From: Meiothermus taiwanensis DSM 14542
Lineage (GTDB): Bacteria > Deinococcota > Deinococci > Deinococcales > Thermaceae
NCBI GenBank assembly: GCA_000482765.1
Contig: AXWR01000023.1
Coordinates: 1 to 51,397, forward strand
DNA: 51,397 nucleotides
Reading direction: 5' to 3'
In this document: one piece after another, positions 25,769 through 33,747 of the stretch
Position numbering within the stretch: position 1 is the stretch's first letter
How the letters are laid out: each line of letters begins with the position of its first letter
Program-made: the position numbers and the translations under genes
The notes under the pieces: model-generated
What the model was told of the DNA's origin: nothing
Databases searched by the model: none
The model's input: only the letters and a program-made list of their open reading frames with translations

Positions 25769-27613
25769 ATGAGTACCACGGATAAGGTTAAGCTGGCCGG
25801 GCGCTACAGGCTGCTGGCCCCCCTGGGCGAAGGGGGGATGGCCGAGGTCTGGCGGGCCGCCGACGAGCGCATGGATCGCCTGGTGGCGGTCAAGATTCTG
25901 CACACCTACCTGCCCCCCAGCGAGCGCAGCCGCTTTTTCCGCGAGGTGAAGGCCCTCTCCAAGCTTTCCCACCCCGGCGTGGTGCAGGTCTTCGATATCG
26001 GCGAGGAGGAGGGCCGCACCTATTTTGTGATGGAGCTGGTGGAGGGCGGCAGTTACGACCGCCTGGGCCCCTTCGAAGACGGCCTCGAGGGCCTGCGCCT
26101 CCTGACCGCCTCGGCGCGGGTGCTCGAGGCCTTAGAGCACCTGCACCAGCGAGGCGTGATCCACCGCGACCTCACCCCCCGCAACATCCTGGTCACGCCC
26201 GAGGGCCAGCCCAAGGTGATGGACTTTGGCCTGGCCTATCTGATGCAGGAAAGCCGCCACTTCACCCGCACCGGCATCACCGTGGGCACCCCGGAGTACA
26301 TGGCCCCCGAGCAGGCCAAGGGCCTGGCCCTCACCCCCCAGGCCGACCTCTACAGCTTTGGCGCGGTGCTCTACCGCACCTTTACCGGCAAGCCCCTGTT
26401 CGAAGGGGAAAACGACCAGTCGGTGCTCTACCAGCACGTCTACGAGCCGCCCAGGCCCCCGCACAGCCTGAACCCGGCCATTCCCCTCGAGGTCTCCGAG
26501 CTGATTCAGTCGCTTTTGCAAAAAATCCCCGGCGAGCGCCCGGCCAGCGCGGCCACGGCCCACGCGGTGCTGGAGGAAACCCTGCGCCGCTACCGTGAGC
26601 GCCTCTCGGCCACCCCGCGGGCGGGGGCCGGCCGCAGCGGCCACTACCCCAGCGGCCCCGCGCGGCCCGAGAAGCTCGAGCTGCGCGGCACCCACGACCT
26701 CTCGGGCCAGGTGGCCTGGCCGGGGGAGCTGGTGGCCCGCGAGGGCAGCCTGTGGGTGGGGGCCGGACAGGGCATCGCCCGGCTCGACCTAACCGACGGC
26801 TCGGTTCACCGCCAGCGCCTGGGCGACGAGGTCTCGGCCCCGCCGGTGGTAACCGAGGAACGGGTCTATGTGGCGGCCTGGGATGGCCGCCTGACCGCCA
26901 TGTCACTGTCCGGGCGGCCCATCCTGAGCTTTCCCACCCGCGCCGAGATCACCGCGGCCCCGCTGGTGGCTGAGCTCATCTACCTGCCCGGGCGCGACGG
27001 CTTTCTGTACGCCCTGGATGCCAGCGGCACCCTGCGCTGGGGCTTCCAGGCCGGTAGCGAGCTTTCGGCCTCGCCCACCCTCTACCGGGGGCTTCTGTTC
27101 GTGGCCAGCGAGGGCGGCTGGCTTTTTGCCCTCGACCCTTTGAGCGGACACCTGCGCTACAAGGTGGAGACCGGGCCGGTGCACACCGCCCTGCCGGCCC
27201 GCGGCGGCCTGCTTTTTATCCCCACCTGGGCGGGCGAGATTCACGCCTTTGATCCCCTCACCCGCGAGGTGCAGTGGAGTTTCGACCTCGAGGGCGAGCT
27301 CTGGGGGGCCCCGGCCCTGGACGAGCGTTACATTTACGCGGCGAGCTGGGCCGGTAGGCTCCACGCCCTCGACCAGAAGACCGGCGACGAGATCTGGAGC
27401 CTGCCGGTCGGCAAGGTCACGGCGGCGCCCTCCATAGCCCACGGGGTGCTGTACCTGGGCACCGAGGAGGGCCGGGTGCTGGGGGTGGAGGCCAGAAGCG
27501 GTCGTTTGGTTTTCGAGGCCACCGGCTTAGGCCCCATCCAGGTGCCCCCGCTGCCCTACCGGGGGGCGCTTTACGTGGCCACGCTGGCAGGGAAGCTGTA
27601 CCGGTTTGCTTGA
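25769..27613 (+). CDS. Ser/Thr protein kinase fused to a PQQ-type beta-propeller
   Basis: The 614-residue protein has an N-terminal kinase domain (about 12-275): glycine loop GEGGMAEV, Lys42 in VAVKIL, catalytic loop HRDLTPRN (Asp134, Asn139), DFG at 152 and MAPEQ. From about 310 to the end are seven or so PQQ/WD-like repeats (patterns such as GFLYALDASGTLRWGF and GRLHALDQKTGDEIWSL). No membrane helix separates them, so unlike PknB-type kinases it appears soluble. Position 136 is Thr where most Ser/Thr kinases have Lys. CATAAT lies about 13 nt before the ATG. The stop overlaps the hicA start. Confidence 0.93.
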   Translation: MSTTDKVKLAGRYRLLAPLGEGGMAEVWRAADERMDRLVAVKILHTYLPPSERSRFFREVKALSKLSHPGVVQVFDIGEEEGRTYFVMELVEGGSYDRLGPFEDGLEGLRLLTASARVLEALEHLHQRGVIHRDLTPRNILVTPEGQPKVMDFGLAYLMQESRHFTRTGITVGTPEYMAPEQAKGLALTPQADLYSFGAVLYRTFTGKPLFEGENDQSVLYQHVYEPPRPPHSLNPAIPLEVSELIQSLLQKIPGERPASAATAHAVLEETLRRYRERLSATPRAGAGRSGHYPSGPARPEKLELRGTHDLSGQVAWPGELVAREGSLWVGAGQGIARLDLTDGSVHRQRLGDEVSAPPVVTEERVYVAAWDGRLTAMSLSGRPILSFPTRAEITAAPLVAELIYLPGRDGFLYALDASGTLRWGFQAGSELSASPTLYRGLLFVASEGGWLFALDPLSGHLRYKVETGPVHTALPARGGLLFIPTWAGEIHAFDPLTREVQWSFDLEGELWGAPALDERYIYAASWAGRLHALDQKTGDEIWSLPVGKVTAAPSIAHGVLYLGTEEGRVLGVEARSGRLVFEATGLGPIQVPPLPYRGALYVATLAGKLYRFA

Positions 27614-27879
27614 TGCTATCTGCCATGGGCCGTTTTGAGAAGCTGCTTCTAAAAGTTCTGCGGGGTACTGCCGATGCCAACATAGACTTTGACGACCTCC
27701 GGCAGTTGCTGCTTCACCTGGGTTTTGAGGAGCGGGTAAAAGGAAGCCACCACATTTTCCGCAAGGAGGGTATTGAGGATCGGATCAATCTTCAGCAAGA
27801 TGGAAGCAAGGCCAAGCCGTACCAGGTGCGGCAGGTTCGCGCGGTGATTACCCGGTACAAACTTGGGGGTGAGGAATAG
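27613..27879 (+). CDS. hicA: HicA-family mRNA interferase toxin
   Basis: This 88-residue double-stranded-RNA-binding-fold toxin carries the family signature GSHHIFRKEG with the catalytic His, and DFDDLRQLLLHLGF upstream of it. Free HicA cleaves mRNA. The ATG overlaps the kinase stop (TGATG); an in-frame ATG at 27625 would give 84 residues. It is followed, with a one-base overlap, by the hicB antitoxin. Having the toxin gene translationally coupled to a kinase is unusual and may mean the module is carried on the kinase transcript. Confidence 0.88.
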   Translation: MLSAMGRFEKLLLKVLRGTADANIDFDDLRQLLLHLGFEERVKGSHHIFRKEGIEDRINLQQDGSKAKPYQVRQVRAVITRYKLGGEE

Positions 27880-28091
27880 TGTATAAGTACGAGATCATCA
27901 TCTACTGGAGCCAGGAAGATGGTGTTTTTATCGCCGAGGTGCCCGAGCTGCCGGGCTGTATGGCGCACGGTGACACCCCAGAGGCTGCGCTGGCCAATGC
28001 GCAGCAGGCCATCGAGCTCTGGATCGAGACTGCCAAAGAGTTTGGCGATCCCGTCCCCGCGCCCAAAGGGCGGCGTTTGCAGTTTGCCTAG
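27879..28091 (+). CDS. hicB: HicB-family antitoxin
   Basis: The 70-residue protein has the partial RNase H fold of HicB (YKYEIIIYWSQEDGVFIAEVPELPGCMAHGDTPEEAL pattern, broken up here by turns) and binds HicA to block its active site. The GTG start overlaps the hicA TAG by one base, with GGGGGTGAGG before it as a strong Shine-Dalgarno sequence. It is shorter than HicB proteins with a C-terminal DNA-binding domain, so autoregulation of the operon is doubtful. Confidence 0.9.
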   Translation: MYKYEIIIYWSQEDGVFIAEVPELPGCMAHGDTPEAALANAQQAIELWIETAKEFGDPVPAPKGRRLQFA

Positions 28092-28151
28092 AGCGCTTTT
28101 CGGAAAAGCCGGCCTCGAGCCCGAAACCTAGGGGAGTGGCCGGTTCTTGAG

Positions 28152-28157
28152 TAGACT
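28152..28157 (+). promoter_or_regulatory. -10 box giving a leaderless GTG start for the helicase
   Basis: TAGACT lies 9 nt before the GTG at 28167, and there is no Shine-Dalgarno sequence in between. A -35 hexamer is not evident. The same box and spacing precede the serine hydrolase at 15606. Confidence 0.55.
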
Positions 28158-28166
28158 GTTCGGGCC

Positions 28167-30536
28167 GTGTCGCTGCGCCTCACCGACGAACAACAAGCCA
28201 TCGTGGCCCACAACGAGGGGCCGGCCTTGGTGTTTGCGGTGGCCGGGGCCGGCAAGACCACCGCACTGGTGCATCGCCTCGAGCGCCTGGTGCGCGAGCG
28301 GGTCTTCGAGCCGCGCAAGATTCTGGCCACCTCTTTTAGCCGCCTGGCGGTAGACGACCTCAAGCGGGCGCTCTCGCGCTGGCCCCACACCCAGGGCATC
28401 CAGGTTTCCACGCTGCATGCGCTGGGCTACCGCATCGTGCGCAAGGCGGCCTCGGAGGGGCTTTTGAAGCTAAGCGAGGCCAGGGAAGAGGGCTCCGAAC
28501 AGGCCCTCTTGCAGCGCACCCTGCGGCGGGCGCGGGAACTCAGACTGCCCTGGGTGCCCGAGCTGGAGAACCTCGAGGCCGAGGACTTTCTGAGCTACGT
28601 GGGGGCCTGCAAGGGCAACCTGCAGTACGCCGACTTAGAAGGGGCCGGGCTGCCCCCGGCGGCCCTGCGGGTGGCGAGCCAGGCCCAGGCGCCCAAGGAG
28701 CTCGAGTGGTACCTGGAGCTGTACAAACTGATGGAGCAGGTGCGCCGGGAGGAAGGCCTCCTCACCTTCGACGACATGCTCATGACCGGCTGGGAGGTGC
28801 TGGTGCGCTACCCCGGGATTCTGCAGACCGTGCAGAAGGCCTTTCAGGCGGTGCTGGTGGACGAGTTCCAGGACGTGAACCTGGCCCAGTCGGAGATGCT
28901 CGACCTGATCACCCAGCCCCACCGCAACTACATGGCGGTAGGCGACGACGACCAGACCATCTACGAGTGGCGGGGGGCCAGCCCGCGCTTCATCCTCGAG
29001 TTCGCCCAGCGCTATGGGGCCAAAAAATACCTGATCCGCGACACCTTCCGCTGCCCCGCCCCGCAGGTGGTGCTGGCCGGGCGGGTGATTGCCCACAACC
29101 AGCAGCGCGAGCCCAAACGACTGAGCCTGACCAGGGGTTTTGCGGGCCAGGTGCAGCTTCGCCTGGAACCCCACACCCCGGCCCTGGCCCAGCGCCTGGT
29201 GAGCGATATTGCTGAACTGCTGGCCCAGGGCCGCAGGCTCAGCGAGATGGTGGTGCTGGTGCGGCTTTATGCCCAGACCCCCTACATCGAGCAATGCCTG
29301 ATCGAGCGGCAGATCCCCTACCGGGTGGTGGGCAGCACGCCCTTCTACCAGCGCCCGGAGATCCAGGTGCTGCTGGCCTACCTGCAACTGGCCCTGAACC
29401 CCAGCAAGCGCCTCTGGCTGCAGACATACAACACCCCCAAGCGCTACCTGAGCCGGGCCCTGGCCGATGCGGTCTGGCGGCGGGTGGAGCGGGGGGCTTC
29501 GCTGGTGGAGGCGCTGCGGGCCGAGGTGGCCGGGGCTGAGGAGCGGGTGGCCCGGCGCCTATATGAGCTGGCCGAGCTTTTTGAGTGGCTGGGTGGGGCC
29601 ATAGCCCAGGGCTCGGCCCATGATGTGCTGGTGGCCCTCGAGGTCCGCCTGGAGTACTGCCGTCATCTGCTGCGCTCCTCGGGCTTCTACGAGGTGGGGG
29701 TGGGCCGGGCCGAGGGGGTGCGGGCCTTCCTGGAGTACGCCCGCGACAAGGGCCGTGTGCCCCAACTCTTGCAGCACCTCGAGCGGCTGGCCCAGGAACA
29801 CCTGGGCGACGAGCCCGCGCCGGACACCCGCGAACGCCTGAGCCTGATGACCATCTTCCGGGCCAAGGGACTGGAATGGCCGCTGGTCTTCATCCCCGAC
29901 TGCAACGCAGGCACCCTGCCCTACAGCGGTTCGGAGAACCTCGAGGAGGAGCGCCGCCTCTTTTACGTGGCCCTGACCCGCAGCTCGCAGCATACCTTTC
30001 TTTATGCCCTCTCCAGCCTGCCACTCTCGCCCTTCTTGCAAGAGGCCGGGTACCCGCAGGTGCTGGAGGCTGTGGGGCGGGTAGGGGAGGCCCTGGGGAT
30101 GAAGGCCGAGGAGCTCTCCACCGCCCAGACCCTGGCCCTGGCCCAGGGGGCCCACAAGCTGGGCCTCGAGCGCTTCTTGCATAGCTGGTGGAACGCCGAG
30201 CAGGCCCAGCCCATCGCCGCCAAGGTGCTGCGCCTGTTCGCGCGCGCCGAGCGGGCGGGCTGGCTCGAGGCGCTGGGTCTCACCCCGGAAGCCAGGGGCC
30301 TTTGGGAAGCCTTCGATGTGGAGCCGGGAGAGGGGGTGGTGGGGGAGTTTGCCGACCTCGAGCGCTTCTTGCTTAAGCCCAAAGCTCCTGAAATATCGCT
30401 GGGGCAAAAGGTGCGGCATTTTCAGTTTGGCACGGGGCTGGTGGTCAGCCTGGACGATGGCGTGGCCACGGTGGCCTTTGCCGATGGGGTGCGCAAGCTG
30501 GCCCTGCGCTATGCCCGGCTGGAGGTGGTGGGCTAG
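28167..30536 (+). CDS. UvrD/PcrA-type superfamily 1 DNA helicase
   Basis: The 789-residue 3'-5' helicase has Q-motif LTDEQQAIV, Walker A AVAGAGKTT, motif Ia SFSRLAVDDLK, Walker B VDEFQDVN, motif III VGDDDQTIYEWRGA, and motifs V-VI LMTIFRAKGLEW and RRLFYVALTRS. The last 40 residues (KVRHFQFGTGLVV and following) look like the Tudor-type tail through which PcrA/UvrD binds RNA polymerase. It is longer and more diverged than housekeeping UvrD, so it may be a second paralogue for repair or transcription-linked roles. The start codon is GTG with a TAGACT box 9 nt upstream. Confidence 0.92.
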   Translation: MSLRLTDEQQAIVAHNEGPALVFAVAGAGKTTALVHRLERLVRERVFEPRKILATSFSRLAVDDLKRALSRWPHTQGIQVSTLHALGYRIVRKAASEGLLKLSEAREEGSEQALLQRTLRRARELRLPWVPELENLEAEDFLSYVGACKGNLQYADLEGAGLPPAALRVASQAQAPKELEWYLELYKLMEQVRREEGLLTFDDMLMTGWEVLVRYPGILQTVQKAFQAVLVDEFQDVNLAQSEMLDLITQPHRNYMAVGDDDQTIYEWRGASPRFILEFAQRYGAKKYLIRDTFRCPAPQVVLAGRVIAHNQQREPKRLSLTRGFAGQVQLRLEPHTPALAQRLVSDIAELLAQGRRLSEMVVLVRLYAQTPYIEQCLIERQIPYRVVGSTPFYQRPEIQVLLAYLQLALNPSKRLWLQTYNTPKRYLSRALADAVWRRVERGASLVEALRAEVAGAEERVARRLYELAELFEWLGGAIAQGSAHDVLVALEVRLEYCRHLLRSSGFYEVGVGRAEGVRAFLEYARDKGRVPQLLQHLERLAQEHLGDEPAPDTRERLSLMTIFRAKGLEWPLVFIPDCNAGTLPYSGSENLEEERRLFYVALTRSSQHTFLYALSSLPLSPFLQEAGYPQVLEAVGRVGEALGMKAEELSTAQTLALAQGAHKLGLERFLHSWWNAEQAQPIAAKVLRLFARAERAGWLEALGLTPEARGLWEAFDVEPGEGVVGEFADLERFLLKPKAPEISLGQKVRHFQFGTGLVVSLDDGVATVAFADGVRKLALRYARLEVVG

Positions 30537-30629
30537 CTGGCATAACGCATTTCGGTAGCATCAACGGGTTTACAGGCCCAAGAGAACGTCCAGCCTTCAC
30601 AGATGCTCGAGCCGGTGTCAAACATGGCC

Positions 30630-31352
30630 TCAAGGCCGACGGCCGACCAGCCAGAGTACCAACCCCAGCACCAGCAGCCACAGCCACCAGCGGCCCCCCA
30701 GCAAAAACCTGCGCTCCGGCATGGGCAGCGGGGCTCCCGGTGTGGGCGCTCGGGGCGGGCGTGTCACAGGCCGCATCTGCAGGCGCTGGCCCTGCTTAAT
30801 GTGGTAGACCGCTTTATCGATTTGGCCCTTCTTGCGATAGGCCGCACCCAGGTTGTGGTGGGCCAGGGCGTAGTCGGGGTTCAGCCGGAGCACCTCTTGG
30901 TACAACCGGATGGCCTCATCGATCTGGCCGGCCTCGAGGGCCAGGTTGGCCAGGTTGGTTCTGGCCCTAAAGTGGCGGGGGTCGGTCTGCAAGGCAGCCT
31001 CAAAGGCCTGCCGGGCCTGCACACGGTCGCCCTGCGAGATGTATACCAGCCCCAGCACTGCCCAGGCCTCTGCCCCCAGGTGGGGATGGCCCAGGTAGGC
31101 CCTGATCTGCTGCTCGTCCTCGGCTTCGAACGCCTGAATGGCCGCCTTAACCTGCACCACATCCAGATAGCCCTGCACCAGGTCGCCGTCCTGCTCCAGC
31201 ACCTTCAGGGCTCTGTCGTACTCCTTCAGGCGTAGCCAGTCGCGCAGCTCGAGCAGCACCGCCAGCCCGTCGGCATCGCCTTCTTCTCCCGCCAGAATGC
31301 GGCTACGGGCCTCTTCGTAACGCCCCAACTCGATGAGCCGATTAACTTCCAT
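30630..31352 (-). CDS. TPR-repeat protein with C-terminal membrane anchor
   Basis: The 240-residue protein is mostly tetratricopeptide repeats: clear units are PHLGAEAWAVLGLVYISQGD, PRHFRARTNLANLALEAGQ and PDYALAHHNLGAAYRKKGQ. A Pro/Arg linker and a C-terminal transmembrane helix (WWLWLLVLGLVLWLV) follow, which would make it tail-anchored. TPR domains dock partner proteins; none is obvious here. An in-frame GTG three codons earlier is possible, but TAGATT (31360-31365) lies 7 nt before the ATG at 31352. Confidence 0.85.
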   Translation of the reverse strand: MEVNRLIELGRYEEARSRILAGEEGDADGLAVLLELRDWLRLKEYDRALKVLEQDGDLVQGYLDVVQVKAAIQAFEAEDEQQIRAYLGHPHLGAEAWAVLGLVYISQGDRVQARQAFEAALQTDPRHFRARTNLANLALEAGQIDEAIRLYQEVLRLNPDYALAHHNLGAAYRKKGQIDKAVYHIKQGQRLQMRPVTRPPRAPTPGAPLPMPERRFLLGGRWWLWLLVLGLVLWLVGRRP

Positions 31353-31511
31353 AAACACCAATCTACCAAGCCTTTAGCCCACGTAACGCTTGGGGGCTTA
31401 AGTTGGGTCAAATTCCACAAGCCCTGCAAAACCAGCCGCTATACTAAACCCTGGAGTTCGGGAATCGGCCCGCTCCCATGAGGCCCAAAGCTTTATCTGC
31501 ACTACGCAATA

Positions 31512-31538
31512 CCGCACCCATACCATATACCGGTGCGG
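31512..31538 (+). promoter_or_regulatory. Inverted repeat in the pilin promoter region
   Basis: CCGCACC (31512-31518) and GGTGCGG (31532-31538) are perfect 7-bp arms around an AT-rich centre of 13 bp (CATACCATATACC), which could contain the -10 region. It ends 17 nt before the pilin ATG at 31556. It could be an operator or a leader hairpin. Confidence 0.5.
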
Positions 31539-31555
31539 AACCCTTAGGAGAAAGT

Positions 31556-31903
31556 ATGAAGAAGTCCGGTTTCACCCTCATCGAGCTCCTGATCGTCATC
31601 GCCATCATCGGCATCCTGGCCGCGGTGCTGATCCCCAACCTGCTCAACGCCCGCCGCACCGCCCAGATTCGCGCCGAGCAGGCCTACGCCCAGAACGTGT
31701 ACAAGGCCGCCAACGCGTACCTGGCTGAAAACGTCACAGCGAGCGCTGGCTCGGTGCCTACCAGCTGCACGGGCAGCTATAGCGTCGGCAACTACGGCGC
31801 GGGCACCGCTCCCAGCACCCTCAACACTTGCACCGTGAGCGTCACCAGCGACGGGCGGGCTTCTGTGTCCTATAGCGGCCTTAGCAGCGGTAACATCCAG
31901 TAG
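31556..31903 (+). CDS. Type IV pilin, first of a pair
   Basis: The 115-residue prepilin has the class III signal MKKSG|FTLIELL (cleavage after Gly, Phe+1, Glu+5), the long hydrophobic helix to about residue 30, and a short Ser/Thr-rich globular domain with two cysteines that probably form a disulfide. It is assembled into a pilus for DNA uptake, adhesion or twitching. AGGAGAAAG before the ATG is a strong Shine-Dalgarno sequence, unlike many neighbours. An in-frame ATG at 31478 was rejected. Size and sequence resemble PilA4/PilA5 of Thermus, but the exact orthologue is unclear. Confidence 0.92.
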   Translation: MKKSGFTLIELLIVIAIIGILAAVLIPNLLNARRTAQIRAEQAYAQNVYKAANAYLAENVTASAGSVPTSCTGSYSVGNYGAGTAPSTLNTCTVSVTSDGRASVSYSGLSSGNIQ

Positions 31904-31920
31904 CCACTCTTGTATTAGGC

Positions 31921-31952
31921 AAGCCCCCTGGTGGCACTCCTCCAGGGGGCTT
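31921..31952 (+). terminator. Hairpin between the two pilin genes
   Basis: An 11-bp perfect stem pairs AAGCCCCCTGG (31921-31931) with CCAGGGGGCTT (31942-31952) over a 10-nt loop. It is followed only by ATTGCAAGG, so it should act as a leaky terminator or mRNA stabiliser. That would allow much more of the first pilin than the second. Confidence 0.75.
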
Positions 31953-31968
31953 ATTGCAAGGAGCGACC

Positions 31969-32316
31969 ATGCCTACACGGCCCGGTTTTACCCTCATTGA
32001 GCTCCTAATCGTTATTGCCATCATCGGGATTCTGGCCGCCGTACTGCTGCCCAATTTGCTACACGCCCGCAACGCTGCTTTTCTAAGGGCCGAACAGATG
32101 TATTTGCGTAACGTTGTTTACGCTGCCAACGCCTATCTTTCAGAGAATGTGCTGGCCAGCACACTCCCAACCGATTGCATGAATGGCTTTAGCGCAGGAA
32201 GCTATCAAGTTCAGCCCCTGGCCCGCCCCACCCTGACTTTTTGCCAGGTATTGGTCTACGGTGCGACAGCTACCGTTAGTTATAGCGGCCTTTCGGGCAC
32301 AGGCCAGATGCCCTAA
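31969..32316 (+). CDS. Type IV pilin-like protein, second of a pair
   Basis: This 115-residue paralogue has the same length as the first pilin. The prepilin site is MPTRPG|FTLIELL, followed by a hydrophobic helix (ending PNLLHARNAA) and a C-terminal domain with two cysteines (near TDCMNG and LTFCQ). The C-terminal YSGLSGTGQMP parallels the YSGLSSGNIQ end of the first pilin, a sign of tandem duplication. AGGAG lies 6 nt before the ATG. It may be an alternative major pilin or a minor pilin. Confidence 0.92.
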   Translation: MPTRPGFTLIELLIVIAIIGILAAVLLPNLLHARNAAFLRAEQMYLRNVVYAANAYLSENVLASTLPTDCMNGFSAGSYQVQPLARPTLTFCQVLVYGATATVSYSGLSGTGQMP

Positions 32317-32341
32317 TCCAAATCCGACCTCATACCATACC

Positions 32342-32370
32342 GGGGAGCTCTGGCTCCCCCTTATTTCTTT
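32342..32370 (+). terminator. Terminator of the pilin pair
   Basis: GGGGAGC (32342-32348) pairs with GCTCCCC (32353-32359) over a 4-nt loop and is followed by CTTATTTCTTTT. It lies against the stop codon of the convergent O-antigen ligase-like gene. Confidence 0.8.
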
Positions 32371-33683
32371 TGTCGATTGGCCTCAGCAACAGCCAGTGCA
32401 AACAGAACCCATAAAACCCCCTCAGAGAAAAAGGGAATGAACCACAGCAGTAAAAAAACATGGTAGGCCCAAAGGCCGGTGGCTCCCAGCGTAAGCCGCA
32501 AGAAGGCGGGCAAGCTATAAATTAAGAGCGCTAGGTAAAGCCCCAGCCCAACCAAGCCCCGCTGCAAGGCCACTTCTAGCAGTTGATTATGCGACTTCCA
32601 CAGCACAATACTCTGGGTGTAGCGCTGACCTTTTTCATTTTCTACCACCCAGACCGGCACCGTGCCCGGTGTGCTTATGTAGTCAATCATCTTGTAGGCC
32701 CCAACCTCAAGGCGTAAAAACTGCTCCTGCTCGGAGGGGCTAAGGAACAAGGGCCAGTTGTAGTCAAAATTGCCGCCTCCCCAGCCCCAGATCGGCCGAT
32801 CTAATATGCCTCCCCAGGCCGCCTTCCAGAAAAGCAGCCGGGCTTGCATAGATCCTGTGCTGGCAAGCTCTTTTTGTCCTCCCACGCCCCTGGCCTGGGT
32901 CCATCCAATCCCCGCCAGCACCGCCAGGATAGTAAGTCCCGAAGCCCATAAGCCCAGTCGCGGATACCGCCAGACTCCAATTAGCAAAATAGTAGCCAAG
33001 CCCAAAAATGCAGCCCGGTTGTAAGTTAGGCCTAACGCAAAGGCGATTATCAAGCTTGTCAGTAAGAAAGGCCAGCCAGGCTTGTGAAACCAAAAGGCCA
33101 GAGCAACACCTAATGTAGCTACCAAGTAGCCTGCCAAATGACCCTTTTGTGGAAAAGACACAATGGGTAAATCGGCAGGTGATGGAGGTGCGAAAATCAG
33201 CCCTTTTCCCAGGGCAATCTCGAGTACAGATCCCAGGCTAAGCAAGATTCCCGAGGCCACTACTCCCAAGGCCACACACTCCAGCGCCTTGGAGTCACGC
33301 CATATTTGGATGTATACGAAAACCAACACAAAAACAAATAGCAGTGATGCCAGCGCACCATCTCCACTTCTTGCTAAGCTTCCCATCAAGGCTACCGCTG
33401 GAACAGGCGTGAAAAAAGCAGCTAGCACCCCCCAGAGACCAAATAGCAAAGTAAAAAGAACCGGCTTGTGCTGCCATATAATTTTTGGCAGCAAACGAAT
33501 ATCCCGCAGACGAAGGTGCGGGTGGGCGAACCATTCAAAAAAGGCCGCTCCCAGCACAAATACCACGGTAAAAGTTATATGGTAAGTATAGTTAAGTCCC
33601 CAAAACCCACGTTCTGATGGCACGAATATCAGGGGGTAAACTGCTGCGTAAACTGCCCACCACCATCTGTAAATCAAGGTCAT
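32361..33683 (-). CDS. O-antigen ligase/polymerase-like membrane protein (Wzy_C type)
   Basis: The 440-residue protein has about ten to twelve membrane helices and one large periplasmic loop (about 290-370) ending in WKSHNQLLEVALQRGLVG, the His-containing motif of Wzy_C/WaaL/PglL-type enzymes. These join or transfer lipid-linked glycans on the outer face of the inner membrane. Next to two pilins it is a candidate pilin oligosaccharyltransferase, though polymerase or ligase roles are possible. The gene is visibly AT-richer than most of the window, which suggests transfer. TAGATT (33690-33695) lies 6 nt before the ATG. Confidence 0.85.
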   Translation of the reverse strand: MTLIYRWWWAVYAAVYPLIFVPSERGFWGLNYTYHITFTVVFVLGAAFFEWFAHPHLRLRDIRLLPKIIWQHKPVLFTLLFGLWGVLAAFFTPVPAVALMGSLARSGDGALASLLFVFVLVFVYIQIWRDSKALECVALGVVASGILLSLGSVLEIALGKGLIFAPPSPADLPIVSFPQKGHLAGYLVATLGVALAFWFHKPGWPFLLTSLIIAFALGLTYNRAAFLGLATILLIGVWRYPRLGLWASGLTILAVLAGIGWTQARGVGGQKELASTGSMQARLLFWKAAWGGILDRPIWGWGGGNFDYNWPLFLSPSEQEQFLRLEVGAYKMIDYISTPGTVPVWVVENEKGQRYTQSIVLWKSHNQLLEVALQRGLVGLGLYLALLIYSLPAFLRLTLGATGLWAYHVFLLLWFIPFFSEGVLWVLFALAVAEANRQKK

Positions 33684-33747
33684 ACTGAAAATCTAACAGC
33701 GATCATGCCATCGGGGGGGTTATAGTTCACTTACAATCAGGCAATGG

